From contig JAKPKE010000117.1 in the NCBI GenBank assembly GCA_029553855.1, positions 1 through 56,127 of the forward strand: a DNA stretch of 56,127 nt, written 5' to 3'. The translations under genes were made by a program, and so were the position numbers. This document shows positions 8,838-17,691 of this stretch, one piece after another; the stretch's first letter is position 1, and every line of letters begins with the position of its first letter. The notes under the pieces were generated by a model. The model made no database searches. It was not told the origin of the DNA and was given only the letters and a program-made list of their open reading frames with translations. This DNA is from Bacillota bacterium. GTDB lineage: Bacteria > Bacillota > Clostridia > Lutisporales > Lutisporaceae.

Positions 8838-9854
8838 TTATCTATTCAATAAGTCCCATTTCTTAAGTATCTCGCTTCTGTTATCACTGGCCCACTTTAA
8901 ATCGTAGTCAATAAATTTCGCTCCTTTTTCGCCCGGCATTTTGGAATCGGATATATCTTTTCTCACGGATCTTCTATAACAATAATCTACAATCATCTTC
9001 TGCACATCCTTGCTAACGATGAAATCCAGAAACAACCTGGCGTTCTTTTCATGGGGAGCATTTAAAATCAATGCGCTCCCATCGGGAACCGCGCTGGTTC
9101 CCTCAATGGGATATACCATCGTTATATCCATGCCTGCCGCAATTCTCTTCAATGCACTTTCTTCCAATGTAATTCCTACCAGCTTTGTTCCCGAAGCCAC
9201 TTCATTGATTACATCACTGGAATCATTAAGGATTTTTTTATCCAATATATTAGAAAACTGCTCCATTGCATTCCAGTTATCCTTTCCCATTACCTGCATC
9301 AGAGTCATTAATATCGTATAGCCGGAACCGGACTTATGGGGATCGGCGTATGCAATCTTGCCTTTCCATTTTTCCTGCAGCAGGTCTTCCCACCCCTTTG
9401 GCGCTGCTGTTTCATATACAAGTTTGTTATTATAGACAAACACAATGGGCAATTTGGTGAATACAGTCCATTTGTTGCAGTCAGATTTATAGGTCTGTTC
9501 CAACATTCCTTCCTGGCTGTATTCATATGGGGCGAAATATTCGCTGTAAGCTTCCAGACTCTCCACGCCTCCGCCAAACATAACATCACAGACTGCGTTA
9601 TTGCTCTCAGCCGCAATCTGATCCAGTATTTCTGCAGTACCGCCGCAAACGACCTGTACCCAGATGCCCGTCCTCTCTTCAAACTCTTTGATTATTGGAC
9701 TGTATACTTCCTCTTTGTGTGGTGTATAGACCGTAAGCTTGTTTTCTTCAGCTAATGTATAGTCGTAGTTTGCAACGGATACTGGGGAACATGAACTTAG
9801 AAAAAACACCGGAAACAAGAGAAAAGTATATATAATTTTTCGTATTTGATTCAT
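8838..9854 (-). CDS. AfuA/HptA-like sensor binding lipoprotein
   Basis: This 338-residue lipoprotein has a signal peptide ending LSSC, with the modified cysteine at residue 22. The fold family is the iron/hexose-phosphate binding-protein group (AfuA, HptA, PgtC): it starts NKLTVYTPHKEEVYSPIIKE and includes the pattern FEERTGIWVQVVCGGTAE. I chose the ATG at 9854 because AGAGGG is then nine bases upstream; the in-frame ATG nine bases earlier directly abuts that site. Gene order lipoprotein-kinase-regulator is the same as hptA-hptS-hptR of Staphylococcus aureus, where HptA senses hexose phosphates. The ligand here is inferred from that analogy, and an iron or other anion ligand remains possible. 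Confidence 0.8.
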   Translation of the reverse strand: MNQIRKIIYTFLLFPVFFLSSCSPVSVANYDYTLAEENKLTVYTPHKEEVYSPIIKEFEERTGIWVQVVCGGTAEILDQIAAESNNAVCDVMFGGGVESLEAYSEYFAPYEYSQEGMLEQTYKSDCNKWTVFTKLPIVFVYNNKLVYETAAPKGWEDLLQEKWKGKIAYADPHKSGSGYTILMTLMQVMGKDNWNAMEQFSNILDKKILNDSSDVINEVASGTKLVGITLEESALKRIAAGMDITMVYPIEGTSAVPDGSALILNAPHEKNARLFLDFIVSKDVQKMIVDYCYRRSVRKDISDSKMPGEKGAKFIDYDLKWASDNRSEILKKWDLLNR

Positions 9855-9868
9855 ATGCCCCATCCCTC

Positions 9869-10176
9869 TTATCTATTTTCGAGACTTTGCCTCTCTTTGA
9901 ATAATCTGGCCAAATATACTGCGGATGTCAAAATTGCAACACCCATGCCTGCATTTTCTTCAATGCTGCACAGTTGGACAACAAAACATGCCCCATAGAT
10001 TAACATAAAGAACATCGCAAAATGTTTAAAAGTCTGATTTGTGGTTTGCGCCGCCTTGATATATGTTTCAAAGTTTCAAAATCTGTCCAAAGGAACAAGG
10101 GGTTCACCAAAAGAATTGCATTAAGACAATTATTCTTATAAGGTTTCTGTTCATACCAATCATCCTTAATTTGCTT
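9869..10176 (-). pseudogene. Relic of a small membrane protein, frameshifted
   Basis: The minus strand reads ETYIKAAQTTNQTFKHFAMF, then a hydrophobic segment, then VAILTSAVYLARLFKERQ, ending at 9869 just before the sensor lipoprotein gene. It contains two hydrophobic stretches. Upstream the frame is broken exactly at a perfect 8-bp tandem duplication (TTTGAAAC twice, about 10063-10078). Removing one copy joins it to a further open stretch (NCLNAILLVNPLFLWTDFE) but still gives no strong start. I do not recognise the family. A short product from the internal ATG cannot be excluded. The stretch 9864-10498 has no intact gene and otherwise holds this relic and the repeat at 10370-10451. Confidence 0.4.
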
Positions 10177-10188
10177 TTATATATTACT

Positions 10189-10200
10189 TACATTATAACA
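10189..10200 (-). promoter_or_regulatory. Possible extended -10 promoter for the sensor operon
   Basis: On the minus strand TG-T-TATAAT (forward ATTATA at 10192-10197) forms an extended -10 element with no good -35. It would transcribe the relic and then the lipoprotein-kinase-regulator genes. This is sequence match only. Confidence 0.3.
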
Positions 10201-10369
10201 TATAATGGCAAGGGAGTTATAGCCAACACTGTCCATATCCAGCCAAAAACGGCAGTTGCGTATAATATCTTTTAATGCTAAAATAGATACCACAAAAATA
10301 TCTTCTGGCAGCTAAACCCATGATATATGGAAAACATACGGGTGCAAATCTTTGCAAAAAAACAAAGGC

Positions 10370-10451
10370 GGCTTCGCCGCATTTGCTGCCCATGCGCCTT
10401 TTCCGAATGCAATGAGGAAATAATGGTGCGGGCACTTAAATAAAGGTTTTT
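10370..10451 (+). repeat. Dispersed ~85-bp repeat, copy 2
   Basis: The sequence from AACAAAGGCGGCTTCGCCGC to GCGGGCACTTAAAT matches the copy at 4678-4764 in the same orientation, with scattered substitutions. It sits upstream of msrA, so it may carry no regulatory meaning and simply be a dispersed element. Confidence 0.65.
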
Positions 10452-10498
10452 TATTACCCAGGCACCCCTACAATAAGTGAAAAGAGAAGGTGGAAAAT

Positions 10499-10990
10499 GT
10501 GAAAAGAGAAATATGGTTTGCAGGAGGGTGTTTCTGGGGAGTGGAGGAATATTTCTCCCGTATGGATGGGGTCGTGGAAACCTCTGTAGGTTATGCTAAC
10601 GGAAAGACTGAGAATCCCGGCTATTATGATATCCCTAAAACCGAGCATGCAGAGACGGTGCATGTGGAATACGATACAGATAAAATAAGCTTTGAAGAAT
10701 TATTGGCGCGTTTTTTCAGGATAATCGACCCTACCAGCAGAAATAAGCAGGGTGGGGATGTTGGAACCCAGTACAGGACGGGGATATATTATATGGATGA
10801 AAAAGATAAAGAGGTAATAGGGAATTTTATTGAACAGGAGCAGAAGAAATATAAGGCTCCTATCGTTACAGAAGTTGAGAAACTGAAGAATTATTATCCT
10901 GCGGAAGAATATCACCAATCTTATCTGAAAAAAAATCCTGAAGGCTATTGTCATGTTGACTTTTCAAAGTTAAAGGATACCCCCCGGTGA
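10499..10990 (+). CDS. msrA: Peptide methionine sulfoxide reductase MsrA
   Basis: The enzyme reduces methionine-S-sulfoxide in proteins, repairing oxidative damage in the cytoplasm. The signature GGCFWGVEE with the catalytic cysteine lies near the N-terminus. It is followed by the family landmarks [37 protein letters not shown] and [10 protein letters not shown]. The length of about 163 residues is normal. I prefer the GTG at 10499, since AAGGTGG lies five bases upstream; an in-frame GTG at 10490 overlaps that site. No cysteine is present near the C-terminus for recycling, so it probably uses the short-type mechanism. It stands alone and converges with the next gene. Confidence 0.95.
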   Translation: MKREIWFAGGCFWGVEEYFSRMDGVVETSVGYANGKTENPGYYDIPKTEHAETVHVEYDTDKISFEELLARFFRIIDPTSRNKQGGDVGTQYRTGIYYMDEKDKEVIGNFIEQEQKKYKAPIVTEVEKLKNYYPAEEYHQSYLKKNPEGYCHVDFSKLKDTPR

Positions 10991-10998
10991 AGAAATGG

Positions 10999-11029
10999 GG
11001 GTCAGGCTTAAAGCAAAAAGGCCCGACCC
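10999..11029. terminator. Weak hairpin between convergent genes
   Basis: GGGTC-A-GGC pairs with GCC-C-GACCC, one mismatch, followed by TTTGCC. It lies between msrA and the convergent oxidoreductase gene and may serve both. Its left arm GGGGTCAGGCTT recurs, inverted, at about 44992-45004, so it may instead be part of a repeat. Confidence 0.35.
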
Positions 11030-11035
11030 TTTGCC

Positions 11036-12520
11036 TTAAATATTTCCCTGGAAAACTGTATTTGTATCCCTGCACAGGTATTGAACCGCCTTTCGCCCCG
11101 TTTCCGCCGCTGCAGGCAACCCACCGGGACCCGACAGTCTCTGGCCTGCAAAATATACATTTTGGATGCTCTCCGGTTTCGAAGGATAAGTCGTCATTTT
11201 GTCTCCTTTGCCAATGATAGACATCCATGAGCCTTTATAGGAACCTAAATAACGCTCATAGGTCAGCGGAGTGGCCACATCCCAAACAGCTATCTTTCCG
11301 GCAGTTTGCGGATATTTTTTCTCCAGTATCCCGATAAATGACTCTGCCAGCTTCTGTTTTTCAGATTCGTAGGTACCGTTGGCTTTGCAGGCTTTCCAGT
11401 AATTATATCTATCCCCCGCAATTATAGAAGTCATGGCGGTACACCCTTCCGGAGCATATCCCGCATAACCCGTATAATTATTGAGCCCTATGCTTGGCAA
11501 CTGCACGCCTCCGCAAAATATAGGCTCCTCCGGGATAAAGTACAAACTTCCGGGCAAATCAGACAAATCTGCTTTCACACCCAAACAGATAAAGGTATTG
11601 AGCATCGGTTTTGTCTTTTCCCGCATCTTTTGGGCCCATGGCTCACGAATTGGATCATCGAACAATGTATCTACCGCTGCAAGGGTGTCCCGGGTAACAA
11701 TAACCGCATCTGCCTCTATATATTCCCCGTCTATAATTACTCCGTTGGCTATGCCGTTCAGAACCGATACTTTATCAACCTTTTTACCGTATTGTACCGT
11801 ACCCCCCAGATTTTCAATGCGCTTTGCCATCCGTCCTGCCATGTCCAGTGAGCCGCCTTCGGGATAACCACCGTCCCCTGAGGCAAAGGTTGCCAAGGTA
11901 AATATCGCAGCAATAGCATTATTTTCAGAACCTGCTACCTGTTGAAGCAAAAGCCGTAAAATCGGGTTTTTAAACCGCATGGAAAACTCCCCTGCCGTTT
12001 GATTCGCATAAAAAGACATGCGGGTCAAAGCAGGCAGCATGCTAAAAAGCATTGATAAGGGCATGGCAGCTCTTTCCTTTACCTTTACGCCCTTAATATC
12101 CGAAATAGGCATGCTGATTTTAGTGAATTTATTAATATCACGGCATAACCTGATAATTTCTGTTTTATCCTCAGGGGATATCTCAAGAAAATGCTGACGA
12201 AGCTTATCAATATCCCGGTAAAGATAGACCGTATGACCTTTATACTCAAGAGCAAAAAAAGGATCACGGTTGTGAATTACGGTGTCATCATCCAAAGCTC
12301 CAACCTCCCGCCAAAGCTTATTAAGAGGGGTATTTGGCGACGAACCTGTCAGCCAGTGCAATCCTCCCTCGAACAAGTAGCCCTTTCTCCTCCAGCTGGT
12401 ACATGCGCCTCCCGGGATAGTGTGACTTTCATAAATTGTTGTGTCAAATCCGCTCTGAAGCGCATAAACACCCGCCGTAAGCCCGGCTATTCCCGCACCT
12501 ACAATAATAACTTTTTTCAT
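11036..12520 (-). CDS. Phytoene-desaturase-like FAD oxidoreductase
   Basis: This 494-residue flavoprotein belongs to the CrtI/CrtO-like amine-oxidase superfamily. The N-terminal dinucleotide-binding motif is VGAGIAGLTAG, then the family-typical PGGACTSWRRKGYLFEGGLH. The C-terminal FAD motif reads NVYFAGQRLSGPGGLPAAAETG. Members oxidise or isomerise polyprenoids or retinoid-like substrates; no other carotenoid genes are nearby, so the substrate is unknown. The ATG has a strong AAGGAGGAGG site inside the end of the TetR gene, and the two genes overlap by four bases. It is probably repressed by that regulator and responds to a hydrophobic or toxic compound. Confidence 0.8.
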   Translation of the reverse strand: MKKVIIVGAGIAGLTAGVYALQSGFDTTIYESHTIPGGACTSWRRKGYLFEGGLHWLTGSSPNTPLNKLWREVGALDDDTVIHNRDPFFALEYKGHTVYLYRDIDKLRQHFLEISPEDKTEIIRLCRDINKFTKISMPISDIKGVKVKERAAMPLSMLFSMLPALTRMSFYANQTAGEFSMRFKNPILRLLLQQVAGSENNAIAAIFTLATFASGDGGYPEGGSLDMAGRMAKRIENLGGTVQYGKKVDKVSVLNGIANGVIIDGEYIEADAVIVTRDTLAAVDTLFDDPIREPWAQKMREKTKPMLNTFICLGVKADLSDLPGSLYFIPEEPIFCGGVQLPSIGLNNYTGYAGYAPEGCTAMTSIIAGDRYNYWKACKANGTYESEKQKLAESFIGILEKKYPQTAGKIAVWDVATPLTYERYLGSYKGSWMSIIGKGDKMTTYPSKPESIQNVYFAGQRLSGPGGLPAAAETGRKAVQYLCRDTNTVFQGNI

Positions 12521-13098
12521 TCAGGCCTCCTCCTTAAAATATCAATAATCCACCGGCTTTCCGGACAGGGCAGGCTTGGATTGAGTGCAAGCTGTCCGGC
12601 GATCCCTTGAATGGCACTCCAATAAGCAATAGCCAAAGCAAGGGGGTTCCCTTCACGGATAGTACCGTTTCTCTGCCCCTGCTCAATCAACGCAACAGTT
12701 TGCCCATAAATGTCAAAACCGGAAAGCATGTCCTTGATGCTCTTCGGTGTGGCTTCGCTATAATAAGCCTGACTCATAAGCACAAACATTTTTGCTGCGA
12801 AGGGTTTGGCTTTAACCAGGCCCAATATGAATTCAGCGGAGTTTTTAAAGAATAAAAACGGTTCGGTATTACTTTGTGCCATTACTCCCATAGGCCCGGA
12901 AATGCCTATCTTAATCAGTTCTTCATAAAGCTTTTCCTTGGACTTGAAATAGTGAAACATCAGCCCTACGCTCATACCTGCTCGTCTTGCTATATCGCTG
13001 ATCTTTGTTGCCGCATAGCCTTTACAGATAAATAAATCAAGAGCGGTGTCCAGAATCTCGGCCTTACGCTTTTCTTTTTGTTCTTCTCTGGTAGTCAT
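12517..13098 (-). CDS. TetR-family repressor
   Basis: The protein has 193 residues. An N-terminal helix-turn-helix (ILDTALDLFICKGYAATKIS through AGMSVGLMFHYFKSKEKLY) is followed by a helical ligand-binding domain. The start is the ATG at 13098, preceded by AAAGGA; an in-frame ATG 75 bases upstream would begin inside the promoter. It overlaps the FAD oxidoreductase gene by four bases and so probably controls it and itself. A consensus promoter followed by a perfect-arm palindrome lies directly upstream (13114-13160). The inducer is unknown. Confidence 0.85.
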   Translation of the reverse strand: MTTREEQKEKRKAEILDTALDLFICKGYAATKISDIARRAGMSVGLMFHYFKSKEKLYEELIKIGISGPMGVMAQSNTEPFLFFKNSAEFILGLVKAKPFAAKMFVLMSQAYYSEATPKSIKDMLSGFDIYGQTVALIEQGQRNGTIREGNPLALAIAYWSAIQGIAGQLALNPSLPCPESRWIIDILRRRPE

Positions 13099-13113
13099 AT
13101 TGAATTTCCTTTC

Positions 13114-13160
13114 ATTGAATTTATATTCAATATAATATATGTATTTTTTCCCTTTGTCAA
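13114..13160 (-). promoter_or_regulatory. TetR-gene promoter with palindromic operator
   Basis: On the minus strand: TTGACA (13155-13160), a 17-base spacer, then TATTAT (13132-13137). Immediately downstream ATTGAAT-TTAT-ATTCAAT (13114-13131) is an inverted repeat with 7-bp arms, covering the likely start of transcription. This is the expected layout for autorepression by the TetR protein. Confidence 0.65.
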
Positions 13161-13233
13161 TACTCAAATACAAAATATTGTTTTTTATACGGCAAGTCCA
13201 TTAAAAGCAAAATCTCCCCTCTCTAAACGCTAA

Positions 13234-13266
13234 AAGAGGCAAAAGGAATTATTCCTTTTACCTCTT
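13234..13266 (-). terminator. Rho-independent terminator of the exporter operon
   Basis: On the minus strand AAGAGG-T-AAAAGGAA pairs with TTCCTTTT-G-CCTCTT across a 3-base loop and runs into CTCTTTTAG. The permease stop codon lies within the stem. Confidence 0.7.
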
Positions 13267-15679
13267 ACAGTGAATTTATAACCTCCGTTATGCCCTTTGA
13301 CCTGATTCTCTTCAGAGGACTTACAACCGAAAATGCAGTTACTATTGTTGTAATGAAGAGGATGATTACTAACTGAGCAACCGGAAGCCTCCATTTTAGT
13401 GAAAAGTGTGTAAGGTAATTAAGTATCAGCACCCTTTGCAGCAGCACCCCAAGTATGCTTCCGGCTGCACACCCGGTAAGGCTGTATGCAGCAGCCTCGG
13501 CAAGAATCATCTTATTAAGCTGACTTCCCGTCATGCCTACAGCCCTCATAATGCCCAGATATCTTGTCTTAGCAGCCACGCTGGTGTTCATTGTATTTAT
13601 TATATTCAATATGCTGAAAATTGCTATCACAGCCACAAAACCATAGACAAACACTGCCATTGTCAAAAATACCTGGTTGATTTCCGAGTTTTGCTGACGA
13701 ACATCCAGAAGCTTGATCCGATCTCCGGCAATATCCTTGAGAAGCCTGACAGTCTTTTCATCCTTCCTGTTTTTCAGCTGTATATCTATTGTCCTGAAAA
13801 CGGTTTCTCCCGTAATATCCTCAAATATTTTTTCCGTAGTGATAAAAGCGGCAAATGTCGGCTCAGTACTGCCAAGGGGTATCTGTCTCAGCACTCCCAT
13901 TACGGTAAGCTCTTTCTTACCTGCCGGGGTATCAATATATACTTTATCCCCGGGTTTCAGGTGAGCGGTCACAGTTGATACACTTTTCCTCAAATTCCGT
14001 TCCACTGCAATAATCCCATTGCCCTTGTTCAGCCCTTCTTCTGACAGTTCTCCTTCCAACAGGTCCCTTCGGGCCCATTTGAACTGGTTTTCATCATAGG
14101 AAATCAGCCAGGATTTTTCCGGCTGTATAAAAATGCCGTCCACTTCCATCTTAAGCCCCTCAAAGCTTTCCCTGTAATCCCGATCAAGCCTTGAAGCTTC
14201 AAAAGTTGCATCGATATAGGCCAGTCTTCTGCCATATACCCTTTTGACTCCATCCAATCCCGACAGTTCTCTATACATCTCGTCTCCCATACCCTTTTCA
14301 GACACGAAAGAAATATCAGGAGTGTAAGGCTTTGTGGTTTTCAGTGAGGCATACATAAAGTCAATAAACACCGTAAAACCGAGGAACATGATTATGCTAA
14401 GAGCTATGGAGCATGCCATAAGAAACAGTGTCTTCTTTTTCATAAAGGCGCTGTTTATCCCCATTGCCAATTCTATGCGCAGAATTTTGGACAAGAGACC
14501 CTTCTTTCTTTTTTTTGAAATCCTAATTTCATTACTTCCTGTTACCGCATTTACCGGTGAAACCCCGGCTGCTTTTTTTGCCGGAACAAAGGATGCTATA
14601 GATACGGTCAAAAAGCCTACGATGATGCCCAGTAAAATGCTTATGATGCTTATGCTGAACAAGGGAATTTCACCGAATATGGTATTGTTGAAGAATTTCA
14701 ATATGGCGGAACAAATAAACGACATGCACATGCCTAAGATTATGCCAAGAGGGATTGCCCAAAAAGTAATGGTAAACCCCTCTTTTTTTACCAGTTTTTT
14801 TATCTGAAATCGGGATGCACCTATGCACCTTAAGAGTCCAAATTGTCTTACCCTTCCCATAACGGATATATTAAAGGTATTGTATATCATGACCACACCG
14901 GCTGCAAGGACTATAAAAAACAGTATGGCTCCTATTGTATAAAGCCCGACTGCCGCCTTATGTCTGCTTTGGCCTATTACCGAAAGCAGGTGTTCATTCA
15001 GCCTTATTCTGTCATCGGCAAGCTGCAGTTCACCTTTTATATCAGCTGCCGCCTTCTGAATATTAACCCTGTTTTTAAACTCCACAAAATATGCATTCAT
15101 CTCTGTATTTGCAGCCGCATCTGCGCTGGAGGCTGACACCATTACCCCCGGTACCCCTGCAGCCTTCATATTGCCCAGGTCATTATAAATTCCGCTCACC
15201 GTGTATTCGACTATGGTATTATCCGCAAATGTGATGCTTACCTTCCGTCCTGTTCCCTCCTCTTTAAACAGGTTTTCTGCAGCCCACTTTTCCAGCATCA
15301 GCTCATTTTCCCCTTTCGGAAAACTGCCCTGCTGCACCTCTATGTTCAAATTGCTTGCAATGGCTTCTTCCAAGGCCCCTATCCTGCAATCGATCCCGTT
15401 TATTTTCCCGTTTCCCATGTCCCGCCATCTTCCGGAGGTCCTAACATCTATCCGGTTCCTGATTATCGCAGCTTCTTCCTCAGTCGCATTTATAACCGAA
15501 AGATGCTGATTGCCGTATATGCGGATTACATCAAGCTTTTCAAACCTCAGAAAAACATCTACCATTGAAAATATCCCGGTTACCAGGGCCACAGATATCG
15601 CAACGCTTAAGACGGTCAGACCGGTTCTTTTTCTGTGTGCCTTCAAGTAGCTTTGTACCAGCATCAGGTAACTTTTCAT
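13265..15679 (-). CDS. FtsX/MacB-type ABC exporter permease
   Basis: This 804-residue membrane protein has an N-terminal membrane anchor (about 20-42), a MacB-like extracytoplasmic domain, and FtsX-type membrane triplets around residues 255-375 and 680-790. A further anchor and a second external domain lie between them. This long two-FtsX form is typical of Gram-positive exporters handling peptides, lipoproteins or cell-envelope stress rather than small nutrients. Its start overlaps the stop of the ATPase gene by four bases, so the two are one complex. With the upstream kinase and regulator it forms a sense-and-export cassette, often linked in Firmicutes to antimicrobial-peptide response. Confidence 0.85.
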   Translation of the reverse strand: MKSYLMLVQSYLKAHRKRTGLTVLSVAISVALVTGIFSMVDVFLRFEKLDVIRIYGNQHLSVINATEEEAAIIRNRIDVRTSGRWRDMGNGKINGIDCRIGALEEAIASNLNIEVQQGSFPKGENELMLEKWAAENLFKEEGTGRKVSITFADNTIVEYTVSGIYNDLGNMKAAGVPGVMVSASSADAAANTEMNAYFVEFKNRVNIQKAAADIKGELQLADDRIRLNEHLLSVIGQSRHKAAVGLYTIGAILFFIVLAAGVVMIYNTFNISVMGRVRQFGLLRCIGASRFQIKKLVKKEGFTITFWAIPLGIILGMCMSFICSAILKFFNNTIFGEIPLFSISIISILLGIIVGFLTVSIASFVPAKKAAGVSPVNAVTGSNEIRISKKRKKGLLSKILRIELAMGINSAFMKKKTLFLMACSIALSIIMFLGFTVFIDFMYASLKTTKPYTPDISFVSEKGMGDEMYRELSGLDGVKRVYGRRLAYIDATFEASRLDRDYRESFEGLKMEVDGIFIQPEKSWLISYDENQFKWARRDLLEGELSEEGLNKGNGIIAVERNLRKSVSTVTAHLKPGDKVYIDTPAGKKELTVMGVLRQIPLGSTEPTFAAFITTEKIFEDITGETVFRTIDIQLKNRKDEKTVRLLKDIAGDRIKLLDVRQQNSEINQVFLTMAVFVYGFVAVIAIFSILNIINTMNTSVAAKTRYLGIMRAVGMTGSQLNKMILAEAAAYSLTGCAAGSILGVLLQRVLILNYLTHFSLKWRLPVAQLVIILFITTIVTAFSVVSPLKRIRSKGITEVINSL

Positions 15680-16359
15680 TTTTTACTACCCCCAAGCTCG
15701 TTAACAATCCCGTCTTCAACTCCAAATATACGGTCGGCATGGGAGGCGTAATTTTCATTGTGGGTTATCATGATGAGGGTCTGCCTGTACTTTTCTACGG
15801 ACAGCTTCATTAAATCAATTACTTCCCTGCTGTTCCTGCTGTCTAAGTTTCCTGTGGGCTCATCGGCCAGAATGATGGCGGGTTTTGATGCAAGTGCCCT
15901 TCCTATTGCAGCACGCTGCTGCTGTCCCCCCGAAAGCTGACTGGGCAGGTGGTGCCTTCTTTCAGCAAGCCCCAGTATGTTCAAAAGCTCATCAATATAA
16001 TCCCTGTCAGGTTTTTTATAATCCAGCAGCAGGGGAAGAACCATATTCTCCTCAACATTCAGCTCAGGTATAAGGTTGTACGCCTGAAAGACGAAGCCTA
16101 TGCTGCGCCTGCGAAAAACTGCAAGTTCTTCTTCCTTCATGCTGAATATATCCCGATTCTCCAGAAAGACCCTGCCCGAGGTCGGATTGTCCAATGCCCC
16201 TATCAGGTTGAGAAGAGTACTTTTGCCCGAGCCCGATGGGCCTACGATAGATATAAATTCGCCCTTTTCTATTGAAAAGGAGGCATTTTTCAGGGCCTCC
16301 ACCCTGATATCCCCTTCTCCGTATGTTTTTGACAGGTTCTCAGTCCTCAATATCTCCAT
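15676..16359 (-). CDS. LolD/MacB-type ABC exporter ATPase
   Basis: This 227-residue ATPase shows Walker A GPSGSGKST, Q-loop FQAYNLIPELNVEEN, signature LSGGQQQR and Walker B IILADEPTGNLD, with switch MITHNE. The ADEPTGNLDS form is characteristic of the exporter group that includes LolD, MacB and BceA. It energises the permease encoded by the overlapping downstream gene. A GAGGTG site precedes the ATG. A gap of about 70 bases separates it from the kinase gene, where an additional promoter could lie, though none is obvious. Confidence 0.9.
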   Translation of the reverse strand: MEILRTENLSKTYGEGDIRVEALKNASFSIEKGEFISIVGPSGSGKSTLLNLIGALDNPTSGRVFLENRDIFSMKEEELAVFRRRSIGFVFQAYNLIPELNVEENMVLPLLLDYKKPDRDYIDELLNILGLAERRHHLPSQLSGGQQQRAAIGRALASKPAIILADEPTGNLDSRNSREVIDLMKLSVEKYRQTLIMITHNENYASHADRIFGVEDGIVNELGGSKK

Positions 16360-16431
16360 TTTTACACCTCAATCATTATTCTTGTGTTCTTGGCACAAAC
16401 ACAGAATAACATTCCAATCTTACCCTAATAT

Positions 16432-17688
16432 TTATTGAATCTTACAATTTTGTAAGTTTGGAAGGTGAACAACGAATTTTGTACCTTTTCCCATTGTGCT
16501 TTCTACCGATATGAAGCCTCCATGCATTTCAATAACCGTCTTTGTCAGGGTAAGACCTATGCCGGTTCCCTGCTTATCCTGCGTAAATTTGCTTCTATAG
16601 AACCTTTTGAAAACATGGTTGATATCCTCCGGATGTATACCCTCTCCGTTGTCCTCTATACTTATATTAACAATTACAGGTGTTTCTTCTGCAATAATCC
16701 TTATATAGCTGCCCGGCCCCGTATGCTCAACTGCGTTCTTGACCAAATTGCTTAAAGCTTCAAGCATCCACTCCCTGTCACAACTATAGAAGATATCTCC
16801 CTCAGCTTTCACTTCACAGGTCTTCTGCTCGTTTTTCAGCCTGATTTCAAAGCTTTCCGCCACTTGCTCAACAATACTCTTAATGCTGTGATCCTTTCTG
16901 TCAAGCTCAATAATTCCTGCATCCAGCCTTGCCAGCTTCAAAAGGTTGGCTATCAGTGATTGCATCCGTTCAAGTTCACTGACGCTTTTCCCAAGGAATT
17001 TTAATATCACTTCATTCTGTTCATCTTCATCCCTCATGATTTCGTTGTACATAAAAAGAGCAGACAAGGGGGTTTTAAGCTGGTGTGAAACATTCTCCAG
17101 TATATCCTTCATAAAAACTCTATGCTGCTTTTCCTTCTCTATATGCGCATATAAAGAGGAGGTCATTGTATTAATAGATGCCGCCAGCTTCGGCAGGCTG
17201 CCTTCGCCATTGTCCGGAAGCCTTATTGAGACATCCCCCTCCATTATTCGCGCAATATCTTCACTATACTCGTCTATAATCCTAAAATGCGATTTCAGGA
17301 ATGATGTACTGATGATTAAAACAATTGCGCCGAGTATTGAGGCAAATATAAAGCACCCTACGGCATTCAGCCGGTAAAGGCCGTTTGCCCTGGGAACAAG
17401 AAACACCTCCGTACTATACCTGTACCCGGCCTGTCTAAGTAAAGCCTTCCCTTTCTCCCTGTCAGCAGAAGATTTTACTGCTGTAAACGCAGATTGTATC
17501 TCGGCAGAAAGCTCGGGATGCTTCTGCTCCAGATAACCGGCCAGCTCACTGTCATGGGTAACCATATTGTTTTTAAAACGGACCGCATTAACATATGCAG
17601 CTATTTGAAGCACAACGGCCCCTGCCAGAAGAGTCAGCAGCAACCCCACCAGGAATTTCTTTACGTCTCTGTTCATCAATAAATTCAT
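16432..17688 (-). CDS. Sensor histidine kinase next to the exporter
   Basis: This 418-residue kinase has a first membrane segment (about 10-31), an external region of about 70 residues, a second segment (about 106-128), and a HAMP-like linker. The phospho-acceptor is H202 in ENVSHQLKTPLSAL. An ATPase domain with NLVKNAVEHT, DNGEGI and GTGIGLTL follows. It should phosphorylate the OmpR-type regulator encoded three bases upstream. Together with the exporter genes downstream it likely senses an envelope-active compound. A GAGGG site within the stop of the previous gene serves its ATG. Confidence 0.9.
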   Translation of the reverse strand: MNLLMNRDVKKFLVGLLLTLLAGAVVLQIAAYVNAVRFKNNMVTHDSELAGYLEQKHPELSAEIQSAFTAVKSSADREKGKALLRQAGYRYSTEVFLVPRANGLYRLNAVGCFIFASILGAIVLIISTSFLKSHFRIIDEYSEDIARIMEGDVSIRLPDNGEGSLPKLAASINTMTSSLYAHIEKEKQHRVFMKDILENVSHQLKTPLSALFMYNEIMRDEDEQNEVILKFLGKSVSELERMQSLIANLLKLARLDAGIIELDRKDHSIKSIVEQVAESFEIRLKNEQKTCEVKAEGDIFYSCDREWMLEALSNLVKNAVEHTGPGSYIRIIAEETPVIVNISIEDNGEGIHPEDINHVFKRFYRSKFTQDKQGTGIGLTLTKTVIEMHGGFISVESTMGKGTKFVVHLPNLQNCKIQ

Positions 17689-17691
17689 AAC

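Noticed and set aside
10063-10275. Plus-strand open frame of 70 codons upstream of msrA
   Set aside because: No ribosome site and an A+T-driven composition. The opposite strand carries a more protein-like relic.
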